From: Cryptosporangium sp044454545
Lineage (GTDB): Bacteria > Actinomycetota > Actinomycetes > Mycobacteriales > Cryptosporangiaceae
Direction: 5' to 3'
Assembly: GCF_044454545.1 (NCBI RefSeq)
Contig: NZ_JBITDV010000002.1
Coordinates: forward strand, 62,001 to 126,000
Length of the DNA stretch: 64,000 nt
Made by a program: the position numbers and the translations under genes. Below the pieces are notes generated by a model, which did no database searches, was not told the DNA's origin, and saw only the letters and a list, made by a program, of their open reading frames with translations. Shown piece after piece: positions 26,041 through 34,110 of the stretch; the stretch's first letter is position 1, and each line of letters starts with the position of its first letter.

Positions 26041-27765
26041 GTGCTGATCGCGCTCGTTCCGGGGTGGGGCGGCGGCGGGTGGCTGGCGGAGGTCGATGCC
26101 GCCGGCGCCGTCGCCGGCCCCGTGCGGTGGTACGCCGAGAGTGCGGTGCTGGCCAGGGCGGTCGCCGAGCGCGAACGGGCCGACCGGCCGCGCTGGCTCT
26201 GGCCCACCGCGGCCGCCGTGTACCCGGCGCTGCTGCGGGCCGGGGTACGGGTCGAGCGCTGCCACGACCTCGAGCTGGTCGAGGCGCTGCTCAACGGCTA
26301 CGACGGGCAGTGGGGCGCGCCGAAGTCACTGGCGTCGGCGCTGGCCCGCGTCCGCGGCCTGCCGGTTCCGGAGGATCCGCCGCCCCGCGCCCGCGACGTC
26401 CAGGCCTCGCTCTTCGCGATGGACGCCGGCCCCACGGCCGAGGGCGACCCGGTGGCCGACGTCGCCGAGGTCTACCGGGCGCAGTTGCGGCGGGTGGCGG
26501 CGCTCGAGCGTCCCGACAGGTTCCGGCTACTGATCGCCGCCGAATCGGCGGGTGCGCTGGCCGCGGCCGAGATGGGGCACGACGGGCTGCCGTGGTCGGC
26601 CGAGCGGCACGACGCACTGCTCTCGACGATGCTCGGCCCGCGTCCGCTGCCGGGTGACCTGCCGGTCCGGCTGCACGAACTGGCCGCCGAGGTGCGCGAC
26701 GCGTTCGGCGGCGTGAAGGTCAACCCCGATGCCCCGGCCGACGTCGTCCGCGCGTTCGGGCGGGCGGGCATCCAGATCCCGTCGACGCGGTCCTGGGTGC
26801 TCAAGCGGGTCGAGCATCCGGCGGTGGCGCCGATCCTCGCGTACAAGGAGCTGTCCCGGCTGTTCGCGGCCAATGGCTGGGCCTGGCAAGACACCTGGGT
26901 CGCGGGCGGGCGGATGCGTCCCGAGTTCGTGCCCGGCGGGGTCGTGTCGGGGCGCTGGGCCACCCGGGGCGGGGCCGCGCTGCAGCTCCCGAAGATCGTC
27001 CGGCAGGCCGTGGTCGCCGATCCGGGGCACGTCCTGGTGGTGGCCGACGCGGCGGCGCTGGAGCCGCGGGTGCTGGCCGCGATGTCCGGCGATCGGAAGC
27101 TGGCCGAGTTCGCGGCCGCGGGCGATCTCTACACCGCGCTGGCCACGGACGCGTTCGACCACGATCGCGCCCGGGCGAAGCTGGGCATGCTCGGCGCGCT
27201 CTACGGCCAGACCAGCGGCGAGGGGGGCCGGCTGGCGCACGTGCTGCGCCGCCGTTTCCCCGAGGCGCTGGCCACGGTCGACGCGGCGGCGAGGGCCGGC
27301 GAAGAGGGCCGGCTGGTCCGGTCTTTCCTCGGCCGCACGTGCCCGCCGGCCGGTGCCTCGTTCGAAGTGACCGCGGTCACCGGCGAGGGCTCACCGACCG
27401 GTGCCTCCGAGGGGTCCGGCGGCGACGGCCCTGGCGGCGACGGTCCCGGTGATCCGGAGGCGCGCGACCGGGCGCGCCGGGCCGCACGAGGCCGGTTCAC
27501 CCGCAACTTCGTGGTGCAGGCCACCGCGGCCGAGTGGGCGCTGATCCTGGTCGCCGGGCTCCGGCGCCGCCTGTACCCGACCGAGGCGCGCCTGGTCTTC
27601 TTCCAGCACGACGAGGTCGTCGTGCATTGCCGCCAGGAGGTCGCGGACGACGTGCGCGACGCCGTGGTCGCCTCCGCCGAAGAGGCGCGGACCCTGCTGT
27701 TCGGCCCGACGCCGGTCCGGTTCCCGCTCGACCTCGCGGTCGTGACGTCCTACGCCGACGCGTGA
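26041..27765 (+). CDS. Family-A DNA polymerase paralogue (bifunctional 3'-5' exonuclease/DNA polymerase type)
   Basis: 574 aa, GTG start; much shorter than PolA because the 5' nuclease domain is absent. The polymerase motifs are recognisable: motif A LVVADAAALEPRVLAAMSGD (catalytic Asp336), motif B RARAKLGMLGALYG with Arg and Lys in place, and motif C FFQHDEVV (His523-Asp-Glu). The classical DYSQIE of motif A is DAAALE. The N-terminal exonuclease-like region lacks an obvious acidic DEDD set. A Gly/Ser/Asp-rich insert (about 450-480) sits between motifs B and C. It is probably a repair or lesion-related polymerase. Its last 16 bases overlap the convergent DUF3817 gene. Confidence 0.85.
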   Translation: MLIALVPGWGGGGWLAEVDAAGAVAGPVRWYAESAVLARAVAERERADRPRWLWPTAAAVYPALLRAGVRVERCHDLELVEALLNGYDGQWGAPKSLASALARVRGLPVPEDPPPRARDVQASLFAMDAGPTAEGDPVADVAEVYRAQLRRVAALERPDRFRLLIAAESAGALAAAEMGHDGLPWSAERHDALLSTMLGPRPLPGDLPVRLHELAAEVRDAFGGVKVNPDAPADVVRAFGRAGIQIPSTRSWVLKRVEHPAVAPILAYKELSRLFAANGWAWQDTWVAGGRMRPEFVPGGVVSGRWATRGGAALQLPKIVRQAVVADPGHVLVVADAAALEPRVLAAMSGDRKLAEFAAAGDLYTALATDAFDHDRARAKLGMLGALYGQTSGEGGRLAHVLRRRFPEALATVDAAARAGEEGRLVRSFLGRTCPPAGASFEVTAVTGEGSPTGASEGSGGDGPGGDGPGDPEARDRARRAARGRFTRNFVVQATAAEWALILVAGLRRRLYPTEARLVFFQHDEVVVHCRQEVADDVRDAVVASAEEARTLLFGPTPVRFPLDLAVVTSYADA

Positions 27766-28091
27766 GCCGCGCTCGCCGCCTCGTACTGCTCGACGACCTG
27801 CCGGTGCACTCGCCGCTCGACGACGAACGAGAGGAACGGGATCGTGCCGGCCAGCATCACGCCGAGGATCTTGAGCACCGGCCAGCGCAGCCGTACCGCC
27901 AGGTCGAGCGTCACGACCAGATACACCATGTAGAGAAAGCCGTGCAGCGGGCCGATCGTCTCGGTCAGCGTCGGGTTGTCGCCGAAGTACTTCAGCGGCA
28001 TCGCGACCAGCACCAGCACCAGCAGGCCGACGCCGACCACGTACGCGGCGATCCGGTAACGGGTCAGCGCTGACTTCACGGAGGGGTTCAC
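27750..28091 (-). CDS. DUF3817 integral membrane protein
   Basis: 113 aa, GTG start inside a GTGA overlap with the upstream gene's stop. Three TM helices: AAYVVGVGLLVLVLVAMPLKYF, GPLHGFLYMVYLVVTLDLAV and ILGVMLAGTIPFLSFVVERRV. The GPLHGFLYM and PFLSFVVER motifs mark DUF3817, a small actinobacterial membrane family of unknown function. A longer open frame upstream is antisense or shadow of the neighbour and was not used. Confidence 0.85.
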   Translation of the reverse strand: MNPSVKSALTRYRIAAYVVGVGLLVLVLVAMPLKYFGDNPTLTETIGPLHGFLYMVYLVVTLDLAVRLRWPVLKILGVMLAGTIPFLSFVVERRVHRQVVEQYEAASAAHASA

Positions 28092-28495
28092 GGTGCGGTC
28101 CTTCCGGACTCGGTCGGTTTGTTCAGCGACGTGAGGTACGCGTTGTACGCGAGGAGGGCCTCGTCGTCGGTCGGCTCGGGCGACGGCGCGGCGGGCCGGT
28201 ACCGGCGCCGCACCTGCACCGTGCGCCGCTGCGGATCGTGCGCGGCGTCCGCCCCGGGCTTCTGGTCTTCGCCCGGCGGCCCGCCCACTTCGAGGCGCAG
28301 CATGCGGTACCAGGCGTAGCCGACGAAGGCGGCGAACGCCGGCCACTGCAGCGCGTAGCCGAGGTTCTGCGCGGTGCCGGTGAGCGAGTGGGCGCGCCCC
28401 CACTGCCACCAGGCGAGGCCGAGGCAGGCCGCGATGAGCACGATCGCGACCGCGTGGCGCACGAGCCACCGCGGGGAGAGCAGAACCGACCGCAC
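28088..28495 (-). CDS. Two-TM membrane protein with charged cytoplasmic tail
   Basis: 135 aa, not assigned to a named family. Two helices (AVAIVLIAACLGLAWWQWG and NLGYALQWPAFAAFVGYAWY) are followed by an Arg/Pro/Glu-rich tail ending in a conserved-looking PEPTDDEALLAYNAYLTSLN helix. WWQWGRAHSLTGTAQNLGYALQWP recalls a small family that sits next to DUF3817 genes in actinobacteria. The two genes overlap by four bases and should be cotranslated. Confidence 0.65.
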   Translation of the reverse strand: MRSVLLSPRWLVRHAVAIVLIAACLGLAWWQWGRAHSLTGTAQNLGYALQWPAFAAFVGYAWYRMLRLEVGGPPGEDQKPGADAAHDPQRRTVQVRRRYRPAAPSPEPTDDEALLAYNAYLTSLNKPTESGRTAP

Positions 28496-28515
28496 GTCCC
28501 GAGATTACCGCTTGA

Positions 28516-28839
28516 CTACGTCAGGTCGAAGAGTGCGTCGACCCCGGTGATTTCGAGCACCCGGCCGGCCGCCGAGGACGGACGGGCCACCTGGAACTTG
28601 CCACCCACGTTCCGCGCCTCGTGCCAGAGCGTCACGAGGACGCCGAGGCCGGTCGAGTCGAGGAACGAGACGTCGGCCAGGTCGACGGTGAGCGTCGGCG
28701 CCGGGCCGGACCCATGCAGCGCGGACGTGCCGGACGACCGGAGCTGACCTGCGGTGTCGAGGTCGAGCGCACCGGCGACCCGGAGCACGACCTCGCTCCC
28801 GACCTGCTCGGTCGTGAGCGACCAGGGCACGTTCTCCAT
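28516..28839 (-). CDS. STAS-domain anti-anti-sigma factor, canonical type
   Basis: 107 aa from ATG 28839; a GGGGAG-type SD lies just upstream. The motif VDLADVSFLDSTGLGVLVTLWHEA is the classic DSTGL box with the phosphorylatable Ser. It should bind an RsbW-like anti-sigma kinase; none is adjacent. With the other STAS gene and the PP2C gene it suggests a partner-switching network with dispersed parts. Confidence 0.88.
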   Translation of the reverse strand: MENVPWSLTTEQVGSEVVLRVAGALDLDTAGQLRSSGTSALHGSGPAPTLTVDLADVSFLDSTGLGVLVTLWHEARNVGGKFQVARPSSAAGRVLEITGVDALFDLT

Positions 28840-28933
28840 CTGCTCCCCTCCGGGCCGGGCCGGCGCACCGACCCGGACGACACCCCGGACCGGGGCGGCC
28901 TTCGGAACCCGATCGTAGAGGGAACGCGGGCGG

Positions 28934-29620
28934 TCAGGACCCGGCATCGGGCGCGGCCTCGTCCTTCTTCGGAGCGTAGTTCGGCACGTACTCCTGCCCG
29001 GAAAGCGCGCCGATCGCCGACACGATCTGGTCGGTCACCGCACGGCGCGCCCGCGCCTTGCCCGCCTGCCCCTTGAACTCCTCGAACGTCAGCGGCTCGC
29101 CGATCCGGATACCGACCTTCACCGGCCGCGGCATCCGGCGGCCCGGCGGCAGCGCCCGCTCGGTGTTCATCATCGCGACCGGCACGACCGGGACGTTCGA
29201 GGTCAGCGCCAGCCACGCGACCCCGGTGCGGCCGCGGTAGAGCCGGCCGTCGGGGGAGCGGGTGCCCTCCGGGTAGATACCGAACAGCTCGCCGCTCTGG
29301 AGGATCTTCAGGCTGGCGTCGAGCGCCTCCTGGGCGGCCCGGTTGTTGCCGCGGTTGATCGGCACCTGGCCCTGGCCACGCATGATCCGCGCGGTGAGCC
29401 GGTCGATCGGCCGGGTGCCGGTGAAGTACTCCTGCTTGGCGACGAACACGACGGGGCGGTCGACGACCAGCGGCAGGAACACCGAATCGAGAATCGAGAG
29501 GTGGTTGGACGCGAGAATCGCCCCACCCGTCTCGGGAATGTGCTCCTTGCCCTGCACCCACGGGCGGAACGCCAGGTGGAGGAAGGGGCCCGCGACCAGT
29601 TTGCTCAGGCCGTAAGCCAT
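28934..29620 (-). CDS. plsC: 1-acylglycerol-3-phosphate O-acyltransferase (PlsC family)
   Basis: 228 aa; GGAGGAG lies five bases before the ATG. Acyltransferase motif I is NHLSILD (Asn39-His40...Asp45), motif II includes PINRGNNRAA, and motif III is YPEGTRS (Glu118-Arg121). A later VPVVPVAMM is motif IV. The enzyme acylates lysophosphatidate to phosphatidate at the membrane, or a related acceptor. It is 95 bases upstream of the STAS gene on the same strand. Confidence 0.88.
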   Translation of the reverse strand: MAYGLSKLVAGPFLHLAFRPWVQGKEHIPETGGAILASNHLSILDSVFLPLVVDRPVVFVAKQEYFTGTRPIDRLTARIMRGQGQVPINRGNNRAAQEALDASLKILQSGELFGIYPEGTRSPDGRLYRGRTGVAWLALTSNVPVVPVAMMNTERALPPGRRMPRPVKVGIRIGEPLTFEEFKGQAGKARARRAVTDQIVSAIGALSGQEYVPNYAPKKDEAAPDAGS

Positions 29621-29732
29621 GAGAACTCCTCCCCACGGACACTGCGGTGCGACGGGATCACCCTAGAACGCCCGGCGTCCGGGTGGGACGGCCGGGCGGC
29701 GCCCAGGCGAGGGCAAGAGTGACTCACAGCAC

Positions 29733-30875
29733 TTAGGTCAGTACGGACCGTTCCCGGTGGATGGCGTCGTGCAACGTGGACAACCGGGCTCCGGTGCCAC
29801 CCCAGCGGCCCGCGACGATCTCCGCGGCGATGCTCACCGCGGTCTCCTCCGGCGTGCGGGCGCCCAGGTCGAGGCCGATCGGGGACGCCAGCCGGGCGGT
29901 CTCCACCGCGGACAGCCCGGCCTCGCGGAGCCGGTCGAGGCGGTCTTCGTGCGTGCGGCGCGAGCCCATCGCCCCGACGTAGGCCGCCGGGATACGCAGC
30001 GCGACCTCCAGCACCGGGACGTCGAACTTCGGGTCGTGGGTGAGGATGCAGAGCACCGCCCGCTCGTCCACCCGGCCGGCGTCCGCCTCGGCCTGGAGGT
30101 ACCGGTGCGGCCACTCGACGATCACCTCGTCGGCGTCCGGAAAACGCTTCTTGGTGGCGAACACCGGACGCGCGTCGCACACCGTCACGCGGTAGCCGAG
30201 GAACGAGCCGATCCGCGCGAGCGCGGCGGCGAAGTCGATCGCGCCGAACACGATCATCCGGGGGCGGGGAGCGAAGCTCGCGACGAACAGGGTCAGATCG
30301 TCACCGCGGCGCTCACCGTCGTGGCCGTAGTGGACGGTCGCCGTCCGCCCGGCGGCCAGCAACCCGCGGGCGTCGTCGGTGACCGCCTCGTCGAGCCGGC
30401 TGGAGCCGAGCGTGCCGGCCACCCGATCCGGCCAGATGACCAGCCGGCGGCCGACGCGGTCGTCGCCGGTGGGTGCGGCGTTGCTGGAGATGCACGTCAC
30501 GACCGCGACCGGCGAGCCGCCGCGGATCGACGCGACGACGTCGCCGAACTCCGGGTAGGTCTCGCGGTCGATCCGTTCGACCCAGACGTCGAGGATGCCG
30601 CCGCAGGTCAGTCCGACGGCGAACGCGTCGTCGTCGGAGACGCCGTAGCGCTCCAGGCTGCCCTCGCCGGAAGCGATGGCCTCCTGCGCCCGCTCGTACA
30701 CCGCGCCCTCGACGCAGCCGCCGGAGACGCTGCCGACCGCGGTGCCGTCGGCGCCCACCAGCATCGACGCCCCGGCCGGCCGGGGCGCGCTCTTCCAGGT
30801 GGCGACCACGGTGCCGACGCCGACCGGCTGGCCGGCCGCCCACCACGCATACAGGTCGTCGATGACCTCACGCAT
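29733..30875 (-). CDS. XdhC/CoxI-family molybdoenzyme maturation protein
   Basis: 380 aa from ATG 30875 (GAGGGG eight bases upstream). The N-terminal XdhC/CoxI domain has GTVVATWKSAPRPAGASMLV and GSVSGGCVEGAV. The C-terminal Rossmann domain has MIVFGAIDFAAALARIGSFLGYRVTVCDAR and YVGAMGSRRTHEDR. XdhC proteins insert sulfurated molybdenum cofactor into xanthine or CO dehydrogenases. No molybdoenzyme subunit gene lies in the window, so the client is elsewhere. Confidence 0.88.
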   Translation of the reverse strand: MREVIDDLYAWWAAGQPVGVGTVVATWKSAPRPAGASMLVGADGTAVGSVSGGCVEGAVYERAQEAIASGEGSLERYGVSDDDAFAVGLTCGGILDVWVERIDRETYPEFGDVVASIRGGSPVAVVTCISSNAAPTGDDRVGRRLVIWPDRVAGTLGSSRLDEAVTDDARGLLAAGRTATVHYGHDGERRGDDLTLFVASFAPRPRMIVFGAIDFAAALARIGSFLGYRVTVCDARPVFATKKRFPDADEVIVEWPHRYLQAEADAGRVDERAVLCILTHDPKFDVPVLEVALRIPAAYVGAMGSRRTHEDRLDRLREAGLSAVETARLASPIGLDLGARTPEETAVSIAAEIVAGRWGGTGARLSTLHDAIHRERSVLT

Positions 30876-30924
30876 ACGCCTCACCCCTCATCTAGCCACT
30901 ATTGCTCGTGGCGGGGCGGAACGC

Positions 30925-31137
30925 CTAGGCGTTCACGTTATAGACGTACCCGTAAAAGACGCCGCCGAGGATCAAAGCGCCGACGCCGAGGAAGAACATC
31001 CGGTTACGACGAGACATTTTGGGCATCCACTTGCGCTGAGCCCAATTCAGCAGCAGGCCCGCGAGAATGACGAAAATGATGATGACGAACGCATCGGGGT
31101 TGTCCCGCAGCGTGCTGCCATCCTCACCGAGATACAC
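30925..31137 (-). CDS. 70-aa two-TM membrane protein
   Basis: GTG 31137 has GGAGGA six bases upstream. The sequence is two helices (AFVIIIFVILAGLLLNWAQ and MFFLGVGALILGGVFYGYVY) around a basic loop KWMPKMSRRNR. It is less GC-rich than its neighbours (several ATT/AAA/TTA codons), which may reflect membrane-protein composition or transfer. No family recognised. A longer start at 31242 lacks an SD. Confidence 0.6.
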   Translation of the reverse strand: MYLGEDGSTLRDNPDAFVIIIFVILAGLLLNWAQRKWMPKMSRRNRMFFLGVGALILGGVFYGYVYNVNA

Positions 31138-31235
31138 GTGACTCCTCCGGGTAGTGGAGCGACTTCTCAACGTTACGAGTCGTTCGGCGTTCTTCGCGCA
31201 GGGTAGGGGGTGAGGGAACGTGACAGAATTCGCGG

Positions 31236-31622
31236 ATGGCATCTCGCTGGAAGAGGGCTTCTCCCGCGTTGCTGGCCGGTGGTCTCGCCACGATGGGCGT
31301 CCTGCACTTCGCCACGCCGAAGCCGTTCGTGAAGATCATCCCGTCCTGGTTGCCGGCGCCGGAGGCGTTGGTCGCGGCCAGCGGCGCGGCCGAGCTCGCG
31401 TGTGCGGCGCTGGTGGCGATACCGAAGACGCGGGGGCTGGGCGGGCTGGCGACCGCCGCGCTGTTCGTGGGCGTGTTCCCGGCGAACTGCCAGATGGCGC
31501 TGGATGCCCGCACGACCCCGTCCAAGGCCATCGCCTACGGACGTCTGCCGCTCCAGGTTCCGCTGGTCGCCTGGGCTCTCAGCGTGTCCAGGCGAGGAGC
31601 TGGCCGGCCGGCCAGGTGTTGA
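31236..31622 (+). CDS. DoxX-family membrane protein
   Basis: 128 aa with four hydrophobic helices. HFATPKPFVKIIPSWLPAPEALVAASGAAELACA and ATAALFVGVFPANCQMALDA match the DoxX/DoxD-like pattern seen in many actinobacteria. The biochemical role of this subgroup is unclear. Its 3' end overlaps the convergent PHP gene by 44 bases. Confidence 0.8.
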   Translation: MASRWKRASPALLAGGLATMGVLHFATPKPFVKIIPSWLPAPEALVAASGAAELACAALVAIPKTRGLGGLATAALFVGVFPANCQMALDARTTPSKAIAYGRLPLQVPLVAWALSVSRRGAGRPARC

Positions 31623-32622
31623 TCACCGTCGCGGGGTCGACCCCGCACAGGGCGGCCCGGGCACAGCCGTAGGGCTGCCAGTCGAGCTGGCCGGGTGCGT
31701 GGGCGTCGGTGTCGATCGCGAAGTGACAACCGGCCTCGACGGCCAGCCGGAGCAGGCGCTTCGGCGGGTCGAGCCGCTCCGGCCGGGAGTTGATCTCGAC
31801 CGCGACGCCCCGCTCGGCGCAGGCCGCGAACACCGCGTCGGCATCGAACTGGCTCTCCGGACGCTTGCCCTGCCCGGTGGACTCGCGCCCGGTGACCAGC
31901 CGGCCGGTGCAGTGCCCGAGCACGTCGGTGTTCGGGTCGTCGATCGCGCGCAGCATCCGCTTGGTCATCGCGTCGGCGGGCGCCCGGAGCTTCGAGTGGA
32001 CGCTGGCCACGACCAGGTCGAGCCGCTCGAGCAACTCCGGCTCCTGGTCGAGCGTGCCGTCCTCGTTGATGTCGACCTCGATGCCGGTCAGGATCCGGAA
32101 CGGCGCCAGCTCGGCATTCAGTTCGGCCACCACGTCCAGCTGCTGCCGCAGGCGATCGGCGGAGAGCCCGTTCGCGACGGTCAGCCGGGGCGAGTGATCG
32201 GTGAGCACGAGGTAGTCGTGGCCGATGCTGCGCGCGGCCTCGGCCATCTCGCGGATCGGCGAGCCGCCGTCGGACCAGTCCGAGTGGGCGTGGCAGTCGC
32301 CCTTGAGCAGCGCCCGCAGTGCGTTGCCCGCCTCGTCGACGGACGTGCCCGCGGTGGCCTCGAGCCGCCGGAGGTAGACCGGCTCCTCGCCGTCGAGCGA
32401 CTCGGCCACGCACCGCGCGGTGACGTCACCGATGCCCGGCAGTTTCTTGAGCGTGCCGGCCTCGGCGCGCTCGCGCAGCTCGTCCGGGTCGATCTTCTGC
32501 ACCGCGGTGGCCGCCGATCGGAACGCACGTACCCGGTAGGTGGCCTCGTGAGCCCGCTCCAGCAGGAACGCGATCCGCCGGAGGTCGGCGACCGGGTCAC
32601 GCTCGGTGTCCGTCACGACCAC
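31579..32622 (-). CDS. PHP-domain phosphoesterase with helix-hairpin-helix N-terminus
   Basis: About 347 aa. The N-terminal region (ERAHEATYRVRAFRSAATAVQK and LKKLPGIGDVTARCVAESL) resembles the HhH region of family-X polymerases. The PHP metal motifs follow in order: CHAHSDWSDGG, VLTDHSPR, GIEVDINEDG, ASVHS, LGHCTGR, EINSRPERLDPP and DTDAHAPGQLDW. This is the stand-alone PHP protein, with no polymerase palm. It may process DNA ends. GTG 32616 is an alternative start. It is divergent from the HAD gene across about 25 bases. Confidence 0.82.
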   Translation of the reverse strand: MVVTDTERDPVADLRRIAFLLERAHEATYRVRAFRSAATAVQKIDPDELRERAEAGTLKKLPGIGDVTARCVAESLDGEEPVYLRRLEATAGTSVDEAGNALRALLKGDCHAHSDWSDGGSPIREMAEAARSIGHDYLVLTDHSPRLTVANGLSADRLRQQLDVVAELNAELAPFRILTGIEVDINEDGTLDQEPELLERLDLVVASVHSKLRAPADAMTKRMLRAIDDPNTDVLGHCTGRLVTGRESTGQGKRPESQFDADAVFAACAERGVAVEINSRPERLDPPKRLLRLAVEAGCHFAIDTDAHAPGQLDWQPYGCARAALCGVDPATVINTWPAGQLLAWTR

Positions 32623-32647
32623 ACCGTACCCGTGAGAGCCTTGGGGC

Positions 32648-33427
32648 ATGACCTCGCGGAAAGACATCGAGTGCTGGCTGATGGACATGGACGGCGTACT
32701 CGTCCACGAGGGCATCCCGGTGCCGGGTGCGCCGGAGTTCCTCGGCAAGCTGGTCGAAAAGGGCCGCCGCCACCTGGTGCTGACGAACAACTCGATCTAC
32801 ACCCCCCGAGACCTCTCGGCCCGGTTGCAGCGGGCCGGCATCACGGTGCCGCCGGAGTCGATCTGGACGTCGGCGCTGGCCACCGCCCGGTTCCTCGACG
32901 ACCAGCGTCCGGGCGGCACCGCGCACGTCGTCGGCGAGGCCGGTCTGACCACCGCGCTGCACGACATCGGCTACATCCTCACCGACGCCGACCCGGACTA
33001 CGTCGTGCTCGGCGAGACCCGCAACTACAGCTTCGAGGCGATCACCACCGCGATCCGGCTGATCGACCGCGGGGCCCGCTTCATCGCGACGAACCCCGAC
33101 GCGACCGGCCCCTCGCACGAGGGCGCACTGCCCGCGACCGGTGCGGTGGCCGCGCTGATCAGCAAGGCCACCGGCGTCGAGCCGTACTTCGTGGGCAAGC
33201 CGAACCCGCTGATGATGCGCTCGGCGCTCAACGCGGTCGACGGCCACAGCGAATCGACGGTGATGATCGGCGACCGGATGGACACCGACGTGATCGCCGG
33301 CATGGAGGCCGGGCTGCAGACCGTGCTGGTGCTCACCGGCGTGACCCGGGCCGAGGACGTCAACCGGTTCCCGTTCCGGCCCTCGCGGATCCTCAACTCG
33401 ATCGCGGACCTGGTCGACGAGGTCTGA
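32648..33427 (+). CDS. HAD-IIA (NagD-like) phosphatase
   Basis: 259 aa. DMDG at 13-16 holds the nucleophile and acid aspartates, TNNS supplies motif II, and FVGKPNPLMM with MIGDRMDTDVIAGMEAGL gives motifs III and IV. The C2 cap of the NagD/p-nitrophenylphosphatase group lies between. These cytosolic enzymes hydrolyse sugar or nucleotide phosphates; the substrate is not predictable. Confidence 0.88.
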   Translation: MTSRKDIECWLMDMDGVLVHEGIPVPGAPEFLGKLVEKGRRHLVLTNNSIYTPRDLSARLQRAGITVPPESIWTSALATARFLDDQRPGGTAHVVGEAGLTTALHDIGYILTDADPDYVVLGETRNYSFEAITTAIRLIDRGARFIATNPDATGPSHEGALPATGAVAALISKATGVEPYFVGKPNPLMMRSALNAVDGHSESTVMIGDRMDTDVIAGMEAGLQTVLVLTGVTRAEDVNRFPFRPSRILNSIADLVDEV

Positions 33428-33486
33428 GCTCTGGCACGATGGAGAGTCTTTGATTCCGGTCACGGGGCGGGCGGGGGTGCAGGGAC

Positions 33487-34110
33487 GTGGGTGATCCGAA
33501 GAGTCAGCGCCCTGACCGTCGCGTCGCGCGGCGGCTCGCGAACCGATCGGTCATCGAGGACGCCGCCCTCCGCCTGTTCGCGGAGAAGGGCTACGAAAGC
33601 ACCACGGTGGACGAGATCGCGACCGCGGCCGGGGTCAGCGTCCGGTCGTTCCACTACCACTTCCCGACGAAGCGCGACGTGCTCGTCGGCGACCTGAGCG
33701 GCAAGGCGGAGGACCTGGCGCTCGCGCTGGCGGCCCAGCCCGACGGGCAGCACCCGCTGGCCGCGATCCGGGCCGCGCTGCACGCACTGGGCCTGCAGCA
33801 GGACGTCCACCACCGGGAGCGGACGCTGCTGCGGGCACGGATCCTGCGGTCCGAGCCGCACCTGGTGCCGTTCGCGCACGAACTGTTCCGCGGGTTCGGC
33901 CGGGTGCTGTCCGAGGACGTCGCCCGCCGCTCCGGGCTCGATCCCGACCGCGACGCGTACCCGCGGCTGGTCGCGTCGGTCGCGGTGGCGGTGCTCGGGT
34001 CGACGATGCTGTCGCTGGCGTCGGAGCGCTGCGATCAGGCGGCGTGGGAAGAGGCCATCGACAGCGCGCTGGCGTGCGTGCTGGCCGGGCTGCCCACGCC
34101 CTGCGCCTGA
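33487..34110 (+). CDS. TetR-family transcriptional regulator
   Basis: 207 aa, GTG start. The HTH is clear: VIEDAALRLFAEKGYESTTVDEIATAAGVSVRSFHYHFPTKRDVL, residues about 22-66. The rest is the ligand and dimer domain. The last 76 bases overlap the convergent PAP2-GtrA gene, which is unusually long for a tail-to-tail overlap and could give antisense pairing. Target genes unknown. Confidence 0.88.
   Translation: MGDPKSQRPDRRVARRLANRSVIEDAALRLFAEKGYESTTVDEIATAAGVSVRSFHYHFPTKRDVLVGDLSGKAEDLALALAAQPDGQHPLAAIRAALHALGLQQDVHHRERTLLRARILRSEPHLVPFAHELFRGFGRVLSEDVARRSGLDPDRDAYPRLVASVAVAVLGSTMLSLASERCDQAAWEEAIDSALACVLAGLPTPCA

Noticed and set aside
26041..27765. Inactive polymerase because motif A lacks DYSQ
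   Set aside because: The catalytic Asp of motif A, the motif B Arg/Lys and the HDE of motif C are all present; the DAA-LEPR form is a family variant.
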